64,000 bases of DNA from Lentzea albidocapillata subsp. violacea (GCF_900100275.1 NZ_FNET01000002.1:496001-560000); one strand, 5' to 3'. Positions 50,840 through 61,743 are shown, counted from the first letter of the stretch. The notes: generated by a model not told the origin, from the sequence alone. Numbers and translations: made by a program.

Positions 50840-53125
50840 ATGAAAAACACGCTAGTGAGGCGTGCGGTGAGTGCTGCCTTGGTCAGCGCCCTCGCACTGT
50901 TCGGATTGACACCCACGGCAGGAGCAGCGGTCGTCAGGCTGTCCGCGAACCTGACCGCGTCCAGCACCAACGGCCCGTTCGGCGCCGGGAACGCCGGTGA
51001 CGGCAACCAGGGCAGCTACTGGGAGAGCACGAACGGCGTGTTCCCGCAGTGGATCCAGGCCGACCTGGGCGCCGCGAGGAGCGTCAGCAAGGTCGTGCTG
51101 CGCCTGCCCTCGGACTGGGAGCAGCGCACGCAGACGCTTGCCGTGCAAGGAAGTTCCGACGGCTCGCAGTTCAGCGACCTCGCCGGCTCCGCAGGGCGGG
51201 TGTTCTCGCCCGGCTCCGGCAACACGGTGACGCTGGACTTCGTGGCCACCAGCACCAGGTACGTGCGCGTCACGATCACCGCGAACACCGGCTGGGCCGC
51301 CGGGCAGCTCAGCGAGTTCGAGGTGCACGGCGAGTCCGGACCGGTCGACCCGCCGCCCCCCGGTGACAACCTCGCGGCAGGCAAGCCGGTCGAGGAGTCC
51401 GGGCACGTGCACGACTACGTGCCGGGCAACGCGGTCGACGGCAACACCGGCACCTACTGGGAGTCGGGCGGCCTCCCCGGTCACCTGACCGCGAAGCTGG
51501 GCTCGAACGCCGATGTCACCTCGGTCGTCGTCAAGCTCAACCCCGACGGCGTGTGGGGTGCCCGCACGCAGAACTTCGAGGTGCTCGGCCGTGAGGCGAG
51601 CGCCACGGCGTTCGGCACCCTGAAGGCACGCGCCGACTACCGGTTCGACCCGGCCACCGGCAACAGCGTGACCATCCCGGTGTCCGGCCGCGCGTCGGAC
51701 GTGCGGCTGCACTTCTACTCGAACACCGGCGCGCCCGGCGGCCAGGTCGCCGAGTTCCAGGTGTTCGGTGCCTCCGCGCCGGCGCCCGACCTGACCGTCA
51801 CGAACCTGACGTGGACCCCGGCGAACCCGAGCGAGGCCGACGCGATCAGGCTCACCGCCACCGTGCGCAACGGCGGCACCGTGGCGTCCGGCGCGACGAC
51901 GCTGAACGTGACGCTCGGCGGCACCGCCGCGGGCACCGCCCAGGTCGGCGCGCTCGCCGCGGGAGCCACGGCGGCCGTCACCGTGGACGCCGGCCGGCGG
52001 GGTGCCGGGTCCTACGCGGCCGCGGCCACCGTGGACCCGGCCAACCAGGTCGCGGAGTCCAACGAGGGCAACAACACCTTCACCTCCGGCTCTCCCCTGG
52101 TCGTCGGCCAGGCACCGGGACCGGACCTGCAGATCACCGGTGTCACGCCGAACCCGTCATCACCGGCGGCGGGCCAGCCGGTGACGTTCGCGGTGCAGGT
52201 CAACAACCGCGGCACCTCCGCGGCGGGCGCGTCGGTGACCCGCGTGGCCGTCGGCGGCAGCACCTTGACCGCCGACACCGGAGCGATCAACGCCGGTCAG
52301 ACCGTCACCGTCAACGTCGGCACCTGGACCGCCACCAACGGCGGTGCCACGGCCACCGCGACGGCGGACGCGACCAACGTGGTCACGGAAACCAACGAGA
52401 ACAACAACACCGCCACCCAGTCCATTGTGGTCGGACGCGGTGCGTCCGTGCCGTTCACGAGCTACGAGGCGGAAGCGGGCCGCTATCAGGGCACGCTGCT
52501 GCAGGCCGACGCGGAGCGCACGTTCGGGCACACCAACTTCGGGTCCGAGTCCTCGGGCCGCAAGTCGGTGCGTCTCGACGCTCAGGGCCAGTTCGTGGAG
52601 GTCACCTCGACGGTCAGCACCAACTCGATCGTCGTGCGCAACTCGATCCCGGACGCAGCCGCGGGCGGTGGCCAGGAGGCGACGATCAGCCTGTACGCGA
52701 ACGACCAGTTCGTGCAGAAGCTCACCCTGTCGTCGCGCCACAGCTGGCTCTACGGCACGACCGACGACCCCGAAGGCCTCACGAACCGTCCGGGTGGCGA
52801 CGCCCGCAGGCTGTTCGACGAGACTTCCCAGCTGCTGGCGAGCAGCTACCCGGCGGGCACGAAGTTCAAGCTGCAGCGCGATTCCGGTGACAACGCGCAG
52901 TTCTACGTCGTCGACCTGATCGACCTGGAGCAGGTCGCGCCGGCCGGGCAGAAGCCCGCCGAGTGCGTCTCGATCACGCAGTACGGTGCCACGCCGAACG
53001 ACCAGACCGACGACGCCGACGCGATCCAGCGCGCGGTCACGGCCGACCAGACCGGCCAGATCCCGTGCGTCTGGATCCCGGAGGGCAGGTTCCGCCAGGA
53101 GAAGAAGATCCGGTGCCCTGCCTGA
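50840..53125 (+). pseudogene. Paralogous discoidin/CARDB/CBM protein, catalytic beta-helix truncated
   Basis: 761 aa from ATG 50840 (AAGAAGGAC before it). Signal peptide 1-29; two F5/8 discoidin modules (about 30-165 and 174-310); two CARDB (about 312-535); a CBM35/6-like module (about 540-690) whose EAEAGRYQGTLLQAD start matches the neighbour's. At about 700 it begins the beta-helix fold, CVSITQYGATPNDQTDDADAIQRAV and WIPEGRFRQEKK, but stops after EKKIRCPA. Hundreds of residues of catalytic domain expected after that point are missing. The sequence break is at about 53,108-53,116, where a ceramidase gene starts on the other strand. A truncated gene with intact binding modules. Confidence 0.85.
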
Positions 53126-53759
53126 ACTTCAGCACCGTCATCTGCGGGTCGATGCCGGCCGGGAAGGCGCCCTTGTCGGGGTTGCGGTCGAACGCGACGC
53201 GCGAGCGGTTGACCGACGCGTTCGTGAGCTCGCCGATGCCGAGGCTGATCGAGCCGGGCCGCACGTCCTCGTGCGCCTCGACGACCGACTCGGTGATGCC
53301 GTCGACCACGGCGGCCAGTGCCTGCGGCTGCATGCCGAGGATCGACAGGTTGTAGGCGAGGTTGTGCGACTGACCGCCGGGGCCGCTGTGCGTGTGCGTG
53401 GCGGAGAGCAGCAGGTTCTCGCGCGTGTAGGTGCTGCCGTACCTGGCCTGCAGCTTGGTGAGCACGCCCTCCTGGACCGCGCGGAAGATCATCGCGAGGT
53501 CGGCGTTGACGTACGCGACGCGCTTGTTCGTGGCGCGGTCGACCACGACGTAGGCGCGCGACCGCAGCCGTTGCTGGATGCCCGTCGTCTTCTGGTCGAA
53601 CTTGGAGTAGCCCATCATGCCGTTCTCGGCGGCCGGGCCGGTGACGTCGGAGATGCCCCGGCCCACCAGGTAGGGCTCGGGTTCCGCCCATGCGAACGGG
53701 CCGCTGACCAGCGCCGCACCGACCAGTGCGGCGACCACCGTCAAGACTTTCGTCCGCAT
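53037..53759 (-). pseudogene. Neutral ceramidase, N-terminal fragment
   Basis: From ATG 53759. A signal peptide (about 1-25, ending PFAWA) precedes the neutral/alkaline ceramidase start: YLVGRGISDVTGPAAENGMMGYS, YVVVDRATNKRVAYVN-D, LLLSATHTHSGPGG (the zinc-binding His pair), VNRSRVAFDRNP, and DPQMTVLKFRQ. After that the sequence turns into antisense of the neighbouring glucanase gene and stops at 53037. Of about 650-700 residues normal for the family only about 216 remain, so it cannot be an active ceramidase. Confidence 0.85.
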
Positions 53760-53784
53760 GAGCACCCCGCTAAGTGAATGGCAT

Positions 53785-54645
53785 TCACATTTCGGAGTTG
53801 ACGGTAGGTGATCCAGACCACTTCGAGCAAGTCACCGCGAGTGCGTTGGCCGTGACGACGAGCGAGATCCCAGCCCAATGGTGGAGTGCGAGCGTCTCCC
53901 CCAGCACCACGAGCCCCGCCAGTGCCGCCAGCACCGGGTGCACACTCATCGCCAGCCCGAACAGGCGCGCGGGCACCTTCCGCAGCGCGATCACGTCGAC
54001 GGCGTAGGGCACGACGCTGCAGAACACGCCCGCGCCGACCGCGTACAGGATCGACATCCCGGTCAGCTTCCCGTGCAGCACCAGCAGCACCGCGACCGGG
54101 ACGTAGAGCATCGCCGACATCGCGGTCGCGACGGCGGGCGCCTGCAGACCGGGCAGCCGGGCGCCGACCAGGCGGTTGAGCAGGATGTACGCGGCCCAGC
54201 AGCCCGCGGCGAGCAGGCCGAGCCCGACGCCGAGGTAGTCGCTGCTGGGGCCCGGCAGCACCAGCACGTACACGCCGGCCGCCGCGATCAGCACGAACAG
54301 GAAGTCGCGGCGGGTTCGTGAGCCGGCGAGCGCGACGCCGAGAGGCCCGAGCACCTCCAGCGTGACGGCGAGGCCGAGGCCGATGCGGTCGATCGCCATG
54401 TAGAGGCTGAGGTTCATCGTGGCGAACACGAGCCCGAGCGCGAGCGTCGGCCACCACTGCGCCCGGGTGAATCTTCGCAGGTTCGGCCGGGCCACCGGGA
54501 GCAGCACCGCGGCGGCCACGAACTGACGCACCGCCACGACACCCGCCGGGCCGATGGCGGCGAACGCGTGGGCGCCCACGGCAGCGCCGATCTGGTTGCT
54601 GGCCGCGCTCGCGGTCATCGTGGCGAATCCACCGAGGCTCTTCAT
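53785..54645 (-). CDS. EamA-family (RhtA-like) permease
   Basis: 286 aa from ATG 54645, ten predicted helices in two EamA repeats. ASNQIGAAVGAHAF and GPAGVVAVRQFVAA form the first repeat. The second has WAAYILLNR and SVVPYAVDVIALRKVPARLFGLAMSVHPVLAALAG, the strongly conserved EamA/RhtA end. Such proteins export amino acids or small metabolites. A longer start (ATG 54687) is possible but would leave only 27 bp to the LysR gene; the shorter start leaves room for divergent promoters. Likely regulated by the divergent LysR. Confidence 0.9.
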   Translation of the reverse strand: MKSLGGFATMTASAASNQIGAAVGAHAFAAIGPAGVVAVRQFVAAAVLLPVARPNLRRFTRAQWWPTLALGLVFATMNLSLYMAIDRIGLGLAVTLEVLGPLGVALAGSRTRRDFLFVLIAAAGVYVLVLPGPSSDYLGVGLGLLAAGCWAAYILLNRLVGARLPGLQAPAVATAMSAMLYVPVAVLLVLHGKLTGMSILYAVGAGVFCSVVPYAVDVIALRKVPARLFGLAMSVHPVLAALAGLVVLGETLALHHWAGISLVVTANALAVTCSKWSGSPTVNSEM

Positions 54646-54714
54646 GCCGCCCAGCCTGCGGTCCAGGCTTTGATACGGGAAATGCATCGGCCGCGTCACC
54701 TATACGCTGAACGC

Positions 54715-55566
54715 ATGGATCTGCGGCACCTGCGGGCGTTCGTAGCGGTGGTCGACGCGGGCACGTTCACCGACGCGGCAAGGGAACTCGACCTGACCCA
54801 GGCGTCGGTGTCGCGTTCGGTCGCCGCGCTGGAGGCCGCGCTCGGCGTGCGGCTGCTGCAACGCTCCACCCGGCACGTCGCGCTCACCGCCGTGGGCACC
54901 CAGGTGCTCGACGGTGCCCGACGGGTGCTGGACGAGGTCTCCCACCTGCATCGGATCGCGTCGCAGTCGCTGACCGAGCTGCGGATCGGCTACGCCTGGG
55001 CGGCGCTCGGCAAGCACACCCGGCGCGTCCAGAAGGCCTGGGCCACGGAGCATCCGGGGTTGCCGCTGGTGTTCGTGCAGTCGAACTCACTGAGCGCCGG
55101 ACTCGCCGAGGGCATGGCCGACGTCGCGGTCGTGCGCAGGGCACTCGACGACACGCGGTTCGAGACGGCGCTGCTCGGCACCGAGCGGCGCTACGGCGTG
55201 GTCGCGACGGACAACCCGTTGGCGCGCAAGCGTTCGCTGAAGCTCGCCGACCTCGCCCGCTACTCGCTGGCGGTGGACGACCGGACCGGCACGACCACCC
55301 TGGACCTGTGGCAGCCCGGCAAGGCCCCCGCCGTCGTGCGCAACACCCACAGCGTCGACGAGTGGCTGACGCTGATCGCCGCCGGGCAGGCCGTCGGCAT
55401 GACGTCGGAGGCGACCGCGAGCCTGAACCCGCGTCCCGGCGTGGCCTACCGGGCCGTGGTGGACGCGCCGCCGATCGCGGTGTGGCTGGCGTGGTGGAAG
55501 GACCAGCCGCCACGGCACCTCACCGACCTGATCACGCTGGGGTGCGACGCCTACCGCGCTGTGTGA
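54715..55566 (+). CDS. LysR-family transcriptional regulator
   Basis: 283 aa. The HTH at 1-60 is MDLRHLRAFVAVVDAGTFTDAA, ELDLTQASVSRSVAALEAALG and LLQRSTRHVALTAVG. The effector domain (about 90-283) has the two alpha/beta lobes (LRIGYAWAAL, VAVVRRALDD, GVVATDNPLARK, GQAVGMTSEA). A TATACG box lies just upstream of the ATG, so the leader is short or absent. Divergent from the EamA permease, the expected target. Confidence 0.93.
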   Translation: MDLRHLRAFVAVVDAGTFTDAARELDLTQASVSRSVAALEAALGVRLLQRSTRHVALTAVGTQVLDGARRVLDEVSHLHRIASQSLTELRIGYAWAALGKHTRRVQKAWATEHPGLPLVFVQSNSLSAGLAEGMADVAVVRRALDDTRFETALLGTERRYGVVATDNPLARKRSLKLADLARYSLAVDDRTGTTTLDLWQPGKAPAVVRNTHSVDEWLTLIAAGQAVGMTSEATASLNPRPGVAYRAVVDAPPIAVWLAWWKDQPPRHLTDLITLGCDAYRAV

Positions 55567-55627
55567 GGAATCGCTGCCAGACCAGGGGAACGAGTAACGA
55601 CAACGAGCCCGGTGCCGACCCGCAGGC

Positions 55628-56077
55628 ATGAGGTTCTTGATCGCACCTGTGCTCCTCGCCTTCCTCGCCGCGGGCTGCACCCCGGAGGTCGCCGGGTCCG
55701 GTTCGGCGACCGGCCTGCCGGAGACGACCACCCCAGAGACGACCACGCCGAGCACCACGACGGCGGCCGCCCTCGACGGGGTGCCTCCGGAGAAGTACGA
55801 GGGCATGCCGTCGCAGTACTGCGAGCAGCCCTTCACCGGCGCGCTCGGCAAGCAGATGCTGGCTGTCGTCGTGGAGACCCCGCAGGGGCGGCTGAACTGC
55901 GATCAGGCCGGGGCGGTGCTGTTCGACTACTACGCGCAGCGCGCGGAGCCGAAGGCGGGCCTGCCACCGATCGACATCGGGCCCCTGTCGTGCAACCAGG
56001 TCGCCGAGGGCATCATGCCCCAGGTCGTGTGCGCCGACGGGGAGAACGTCATCTACTCGATGTGGCCGCAGACCTGA
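55628..56077 (+). CDS. Small lipoprotein of unknown function
   Basis: 149 aa. Signal sequence MRFLIAPVLLAFLAAGC with lipobox LAAGC, lipidation at Cys17, then a Thr/Pro-rich spacer (ETTTPETTTPSTTTAAA) and a small domain with four further cysteines (YCEQPF, LNCDQAG, LSCNQVAEG, VVCADGEN) that can form two disulfides. Similar Cys-pair domains occur in mycobacterial and Pseudonocardiales lipoproteins. Anchored to the outer face of the membrane. Convergent with argG, with a strong stem-loop between. Confidence 0.85.
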   Translation: MRFLIAPVLLAFLAAGCTPEVAGSGSATGLPETTTPETTTPSTTTAAALDGVPPEKYEGMPSQYCEQPFTGALGKQMLAVVVETPQGRLNCDQAGAVLFDYYAQRAEPKAGLPPIDIGPLSCNQVAEGIMPQVVCADGENVIYSMWPQT

Positions 56078-56085
56078 CGCCGGCG

Positions 56086-56114
56086 GGGGTGGGCGGGTCG
56101 ATCCCGCCCACCCC
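56086..56114. terminator. Bidirectional stem-loop between lipoprotein and argG
   Basis: GGGGTGGGCGGG-TCGAT-CCCGCCCACCCC is a perfect 12-bp stem with a 5-nt loop, between convergent genes. It lies 8 bp after the lipoprotein stop and 6 bp beyond the argG stop. Confidence 0.85.
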
Positions 56115-56120
56115 GCGACG

Positions 56121-57626
<1,506 letters not shown>

Positions 57627-58139
57627 TCAGCCCTGTCGCCACAGCTCTTGGACGCCATCCAGGGGCGGGTCGAGCTCGTCGGCCTTGGCCTGCATGCGCT
57701 GAATGCTGCCCTCGTGCTCCATGGAGCGCATCGCCGTGATCGCCGCGTACAGGTGCGCACCCACGTACGGATCCCGCTCCTTGCGTTCGGAGACCTCACC
57801 GAGCGTGGCGTTGTACATGGCGTCCGTCATCGCCGCGAGCAACGCGCGTGCGCGCGGAGCGACCCCCTTGGGCGCGGAGGCGTCGATGATCGGCGTGACC
57901 CGTTCCCACACCTCGTCCGGCGGGCCGGGCGGGTACAGCTGGTTGAGACCGAGCAGACCGTTCTCCAACGCGCCCATCACCAGCCAGATCTCGCCCTCGT
58001 CGGCGGGCAGCAGCCGTTCGACGGCCTCGGCGTCCCGCCGGAGGTAGGCGATGGCGAGCCGCAGACCGGTGGCCTGGCTGCGGTTCTTGCTCGCAGGCTC
58101 TTCGAACCACCATTGTTGTTGCGCGGTCCTGGGGAACAT
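57627..58139 (-). CDS. Helical hypothetical protein
   Basis: 170 aa, soluble, largely helical. Notable stretches are QQQWWFEEPASKNRSQATGLRLAIAYL, the ENGLLGLNQLYPPGPPDEVWERVTPI middle and a C-terminal EGSIQRMQAKADELDPPL. I do not recognise a family motif; no catalytic residues stand out. It lies between argG (same strand, upstream of the ARG site) and the divergent siderophore-interacting gene. Its start is 42 bp from the iron box, so iron control is conceivable. Confidence 0.65.
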   Translation of the reverse strand: MFPRTAQQQWWFEEPASKNRSQATGLRLAIAYLRRDAEAVERLLPADEGEIWLVMGALENGLLGLNQLYPPGPPDEVWERVTPIIDASAPKGVAPRARALLAAMTDAMYNATLGEVSERKERDPYVGAHLYAAITAMRSMEHEGSIQRMQAKADELDPPLDGVQELWRQG

Positions 58140-58180
58140 GTCCGCAGTGTGCGCTCTCCATCTCGATTTGGCCCGATGGC

Positions 58181-58199
58181 TTAGGCAAGCCTAACCAAA
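58181..58199. promoter_or_regulatory. Iron box (IdeR/DmdR-type operator)
   Basis: TTAGGCAAGCCTAACCAAA matches the 19-bp consensus TTAGGTTAGSCTAACCTAA at 16 of 19 positions, 16 bp before the siderophore-interacting protein ATG. Fe2+-bound IdeR/DmdR would repress. Confidence 0.85.
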
Positions 58200-58215
58200 C
58201 GTGTACGTTGCTGGC

Positions 58216-59037
58216 ATGTCGCGTTACTCCGCCTTCGACCGGTTCACCCTCAAGGCCGCCACCAAGGCCGCCGAGATGATGATGGCCCCGGCGAACCGCC
58301 GCGAGGTCTTCGACCAGTTCGTCATGACCGTCACGGCGGTGACCGAACTCAGCGACCACATGCGCCGGATCACCTTCCACGCGCCGGAGTTCGCGTCGTT
58401 CGCCGTGACCGGGCCCGACGAGTACTTCGGCCTGCTGATGGCGACCGGCCGCGAACTCGTCATGCCGGCCGACGACCGCATCAACGTCCGCACGTCGTTG
58501 CGCGCGATGCCCGAGGACACGAGGCCGGACCTGCGCTGGTACACGGTCCGCGCGCACCGGCAGGACGTGGCCGAGATCGACGTCGACTTCGTGGTGCACG
58601 GCGACGCCGGCCCCGGCACGCGGTGGGCGCGGCGCGCGATCGCGGGTGACAAGGCCGGGTTCCGAGCGGGTGGCTCCGCCTACCGCCCGCCCGCCGGCGG
58701 GTCGGTGCTGCTCGCGGCCGACGAGACCGCGCTGCCCGCCCTCGCCGCGATCCTCGAGGTCGAGACGCGGCCGGTGCACGTGTTCGTCGAAGTGCCGGAC
58801 GAGTCCTACCGCGTCGACCTCGACGTGGAGTGGGTGCTGCGCGGCGACGCCGAGCCGGGATCCGCCGTGCTGAAGGCGATCCAGGACAAGGCGCTGTCCA
58901 CTGTGGAGTACGCGTGGGCGTGCGGGGAGTCGGCGCTCGCGACCGGGGTGCGCCGGCACCTGGTCAAGGACCGCGGGGTGGACCGCAAGGCGATCATGTT
59001 CAGCGGGTACTGGAAGGTCGGCTCGGCCCGCATGTGA
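58216..59037 (+). CDS. Siderophore-interacting protein (SIP/ViuB ferric reductase family)
   Basis: 273 aa. The FAD-binding domain (about 35-135) has MRRITFHAPEFASF, and the FAD contact R-x-Y-T/S appears as RWYTVRAHR. The SIP C-terminal domain (about 155-260) has SVLLAADETALPALAAILE, an EYAWACGESALATGVRRHLV motif and a closing FSGYWKVG. These enzymes reduce ferric siderophores in the cytoplasm to release iron. An iron box directly upstream supports this role. A strong stem-loop with T-rich tail follows 33 bp after the stop. Confidence 0.95.
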   Translation: MSRYSAFDRFTLKAATKAAEMMMAPANRREVFDQFVMTVTAVTELSDHMRRITFHAPEFASFAVTGPDEYFGLLMATGRELVMPADDRINVRTSLRAMPEDTRPDLRWYTVRAHRQDVAEIDVDFVVHGDAGPGTRWARRAIAGDKAGFRAGGSAYRPPAGGSVLLAADETALPALAAILEVETRPVHVFVEVPDESYRVDLDVEWVLRGDAEPGSAVLKAIQDKALSTVEYAWACGESALATGVRRHLVKDRGVDRKAIMFSGYWKVGSARM

Positions 59038-59069
59038 AACGCCCGGCGACGGGCCTGATGAGAGCGCGA

Positions 59070-59109
59070 CCCCGGAACGTGATCGCTTCCGTTCCGGGGT
59101 TGTTAATTT
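59070..59109 (+). terminator. Rho-independent terminator after the siderophore gene
   Basis: CCCCGGAAC (59070-59078) and GTTCCGGGG (59091-59099) form a perfect 9-bp stem, followed by TTGTTAATTT. This is one of the few T-rich tails in the window. Confidence 0.85.
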
Positions 59110-59157
59110 CCCGGTACGGCAAAGATTTGATGAAGTACCTAGACGTGAAGGTGCTTC

Positions 59158-59961
59158 ATGTACCACCTTCGGCCTCGCAAGCCTCGCTCCCCTGCATCCC
59201 GGAGGCCGCTGTTGAGGAAGAAACTCCTGTCCGCGCTCGCCGGAGCACTGCTGATCACGGCACTGTTCCCCGGCATCGCGCTCGCTGACCCGCCCCGCGC
59301 CATCCCTGCCAACCACGAGGCGGCCGACGGCAAGTGGCAACCGGCGTTCGACTACGACGGTGACGGCTGCTACCCCACCCCGGCGATCTCGCCGAATGGT
59401 GACATCGCGACCGGCCTGAAGAACTCGGGCGCGCTGAACGGTAACTGCCACGACCGGTCCGACCTGGACAACACCAACTCCTACAGCCGCTCCAAGTGCA
59501 ACAACGGCTGGTGCGCCTACCTCTACGACCTGTACTTCGAGAAGGACCAGGCCGTGCCGCTCTGGGACTGCTGCGGCCACCGCCACGACATCGAGCACGT
59601 GGTCGTCTGGGTGCAGAACGACGTGGCCCAGTACGTCTCGACGTCGGAGCACGGCAAGTACAAGACACACCCGCGCGCCAACGTGCAGTGGGAAGGCACC
59701 CACCCGAAGATCATCTACCACAAGGACGGCGCCAGTACGCACTGCTTCCGTCTCGCGGGCGCGGGCGAGCAGGCGGAGAACCACTACGGGGTCTACCAGT
59801 ACCCCGCTCTGGTCAGCTGGGACCGCTACCCCGCCGGGGTGCGCGACAGGCTCGTGAACGCGAACTTCGGCAGCGCGTCCCTGGCGATCAAGGACGGCGC
59901 GTTCAACCACAACCTGGGTATCGCCAAGCCGGCCGGGATCCCGTTCGACCCGAACGCCTGA
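59158..59961 (+). CDS. Secreted NPP1/NLP-family protein (necrosis- and ethylene-inducing-like)
   Basis: 267 aa from ATG 59158 (GAAGG ribosome site 9-13 bp upstream). An equally good TTG at 59212, with GGAGG before it, would give a cleaner signal peptide (RKKLLSALAGALL...ALA). The mature part has the NLP fold: ANHEAADGKWQPAFDYDGDGCYP, a Cys-rich CNNGWCAYLYDLYFEKDQ, the hallmark heptapeptide region GHRHDIEH (metal and membrane site, usually GHRHDWE), and a final NANFGSASLAIKDGAF. NLPs from plant pathogens bind plant sphingolipids and lyse cells, but bacterial roles are less clear. Strong terminators flank it. Confidence 0.93.
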   Translation: MYHLRPRKPRSPASRRPLLRKKLLSALAGALLITALFPGIALADPPRAIPANHEAADGKWQPAFDYDGDGCYPTPAISPNGDIATGLKNSGALNGNCHDRSDLDNTNSYSRSKCNNGWCAYLYDLYFEKDQAVPLWDCCGHRHDIEHVVVWVQNDVAQYVSTSEHGKYKTHPRANVQWEGTHPKIIYHKDGASTHCFRLAGAGEQAENHYGVYQYPALVSWDRYPAGVRDRLVNANFGSASLAIKDGAFNHNLGIAKPAGIPFDPNA

Positions 59962-59971
59962 TCACGACGGC

Positions 59972-60003
59972 ACGAGGGCCGTCCCCACCGGGACGGCCCT
60001 CGT
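59972..60003. terminator. Long bidirectional stem-loop between NLP and msrA
   Basis: ACGAGGGCCGTCCC-CACC-GGGACGGCCCTCGT is a perfect 14-bp stem with a 4-nt loop, between convergent stops. Confidence 0.9.
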
Positions 60004-60010
60004 CAGGCGA

Positions 60011-60508
60011 TCAACGCTCGCCGAGCTGCCACTCCGGCCGCACGTAGTGGCACGTGTAGCCGTTCGGGTAGCGCTCCAGGTAGTCCTGGTGCTCCGGCTC
60101 GGCCAGCCAGAAGTCCGACTCCTGGGTGACCTCGGTGACGACCTTGCCCGGCCACTTGCCGGAGGCGTCGACCGCGGCGATCGTCTCCTCCGCGATCTTC
60201 TTCTGGGTGTCGTCGGTGTAGAAGATCGCCGAGCGGTAGCCGGCGCCGATGTCGTTGCCCTGGCGGTTGCGGGTCGACGGGTCGTGGATCTGGAAGAAGA
60301 ACTCCAGGATCTGCCGGTAGCTGAGCTGCTCGGGGGCGAACACGATCTCGATGGCCTCGGCGTGGTTGCCGTGGCGGCGGTAGGTGGCGTTCGGCGTGCT
60401 GGGGTCGCCGGTGTAACCGACGCGCGTGGAGACGACGCCGGGGTGGCGGCGGAACAGGTCCTGCATGCCCCAGAAACAGCCGCCCGCGAGAACAGCCTTC
60501 TCCGTCAC
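60011..60508 (-). CDS. msrA: Peptide methionine-S-sulfoxide reductase MsrA
   Basis: 165 aa from GTG 60508 ([15 protein letters not shown]), with an AGGAG ribosome site 7 bp before. The catalytic motif GCFWG has its Cys at residue 11. [16 protein letters not shown], a HAEAIEIVF segment, [24 protein letters not shown] and a final [19 protein letters not shown] end are all typical. It repairs oxidised methionine with thioredoxin. An earlier GTG at 60535 would overlap the upstream permease stop (GTGA) and add nine residues; either start implies coupling to the permease gene. Confidence 0.94.
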   Translation of the reverse strand: MTEKAVLAGGCFWGMQDLFRRHPGVVSTRVGYTGDPSTPNATYRRHGNHAEAIEIVFAPEQLSYRQILEFFFQIHDPSTRNRQGNDIGAGYRSAIFYTDDTQKKIAEETIAAVDASGKWPGKVVTEVTQESDFWLAEPEHQDYLERYPNGYTCHYVRPEWQLGER

Positions 60509-60531
60509 AGTGTCACTCCTCTTCTCGGTGT

Positions 60532-61671
60532 TCACTCAGGAGAACGTTCGGTCTCCCCTGGTTCATCCCCGTCAGGTTGTGACGTAACCATTACGGACCT
60601 GGCTTCGATGACCTCGCCCAGGTAGCGCATCACGACGGCCACGGCGGCGGCGACCGGGACGGAGAAGAACGCGCCCGCGATGCCGTAGAGCGACGTGCCG
60701 GCCGTGACGACGAGCAGGACGAGCGCCGCGTGCAGGCGCAGGCCGCGCGACTGCAGGATGGGCTGCAGCACGTTGCCCTCGACCTGCTGCACCACGATGA
60801 CGATGACGAGCATGATGACGGCCGTGGTCAGGCCGTTGCTGACGAGCGCGACCAGCACGGCCAGCGCACCGGCGATGAACGCGCCGATGATCGGGATGAA
60901 GCCGCCGAGGAACGTCAGCGCGGCCAGCGGTACCGCGAGCGGCACGCCGAGGATCACCAGGCCCAGCCCGATGAAGATCGCGTCGATCAGCGACACGACG
61001 GCCTGGCTGCGGATGAAGCTGCCGAGCGTGACCCAGATCCGCTCCAGCACCGTCGTGACGTGCCCGCCGGCGCGCTCACCGATCAGCCCGCGCACCCAGG
61101 GCGTGAACCGCATGCCGTCCTTGACGAAGAAGAAGGCCAGCAGCAGCGCCACGATCCCGGTCACCAGGCCCGACGTCACCGCGCCCGCGCCGGTCAGCAG
61201 CCCGCCGGCGATCGACCCGATGCTGGACTGGATCTGGTCGACGCCCTGCGAGATGAGCCGGTCGAGATCCGTGTCGCGCAGGTTGAACGGCGGCCCGGAC
61301 GCCCAGTCCTGCAGCTGCCTGACGGCCTTCTGCGCGCTCTGCGCGATCTCCGGCACACCGGACGCGATCGACGACGAGATCGCCGCGATGACCCCGCCCA
61401 GTACGCCGAGCCCGACGAGCAGCACGATCGTCGCCGCCAGGGCCGAGTTGAGGCCCTTCGACATCATCCACCGGGCCGGCGGCCACAGCACCGTCGTGAT
61501 CAGCAGGGCGAGCAGCACGGGCATGACGACCACCCACAGCTTCCCGACCAGCCAGAAGACCATCCAGAAGCCGAGCGCGGCCAGCGCCACCCGCAGACTC
61601 CACCGCGCGAGCCAGCTCACGCCGTGCCCGATGGCCTCACCCTTGTCCGTCCACCTGCGATCCCGTTCCAC
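60532..61671 (-). CDS. AI-2E family (YdiK/PerM-like) permease
   Basis: 379 aa, eight predicted helices. The AI-2E core is seen: [22 protein letters not shown] start, the [23 protein letters not shown] stretch, [23 protein letters not shown] and [29 protein letters not shown], all diagnostic. Despite the name most members are of unknown substrate. The C-tail is acidic. GTG start. Same strand and apparently same operon as msrA. Confidence 0.92.
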   Translation of the reverse strand: MERDRRWTDKGEAIGHGVSWLARWSLRVALAALGFWMVFWLVGKLWVVVMPVLLALLITTVLWPPARWMMSKGLNSALAATIVLLVGLGVLGGVIAAISSSIASGVPEIAQSAQKAVRQLQDWASGPPFNLRDTDLDRLISQGVDQIQSSIGSIAGGLLTGAGAVTSGLVTGIVALLLAFFFVKDGMRFTPWVRGLIGERAGGHVTTVLERIWVTLGSFIRSQAVVSLIDAIFIGLGLVILGVPLAVPLAALTFLGGFIPIIGAFIAGALAVLVALVSNGLTTAVIMLVIVIVVQQVEGNVLQPILQSRGLRLHAALVLLVVTAGTSLYGIAGAFFSVPVAAAVAVVMRYLGEVIEARSVMVTSQPDGDEPGETERSPE

Positions 61672-61743
61672 GTCCCACAGTCTGTCGTGACTTAGCCCGA
61701 TCGGGTGGCGGGACGCGCCGAAATCACCCTGACCCGGAACGCG

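Noticed and set aside
48826..51006. Minus-strand open frame of 726 codons opposite the glucanase-like genes
   Set aside because: Antisense of intact discoidin/beta-helix coding sequence; no motif.
57796..59910. Minus-strand open frame of 704 codons spanning siderophore and NLP genes
   Set aside because: It crosses two well-supported genes, an iron box and a terminator; composition is shadow-like.
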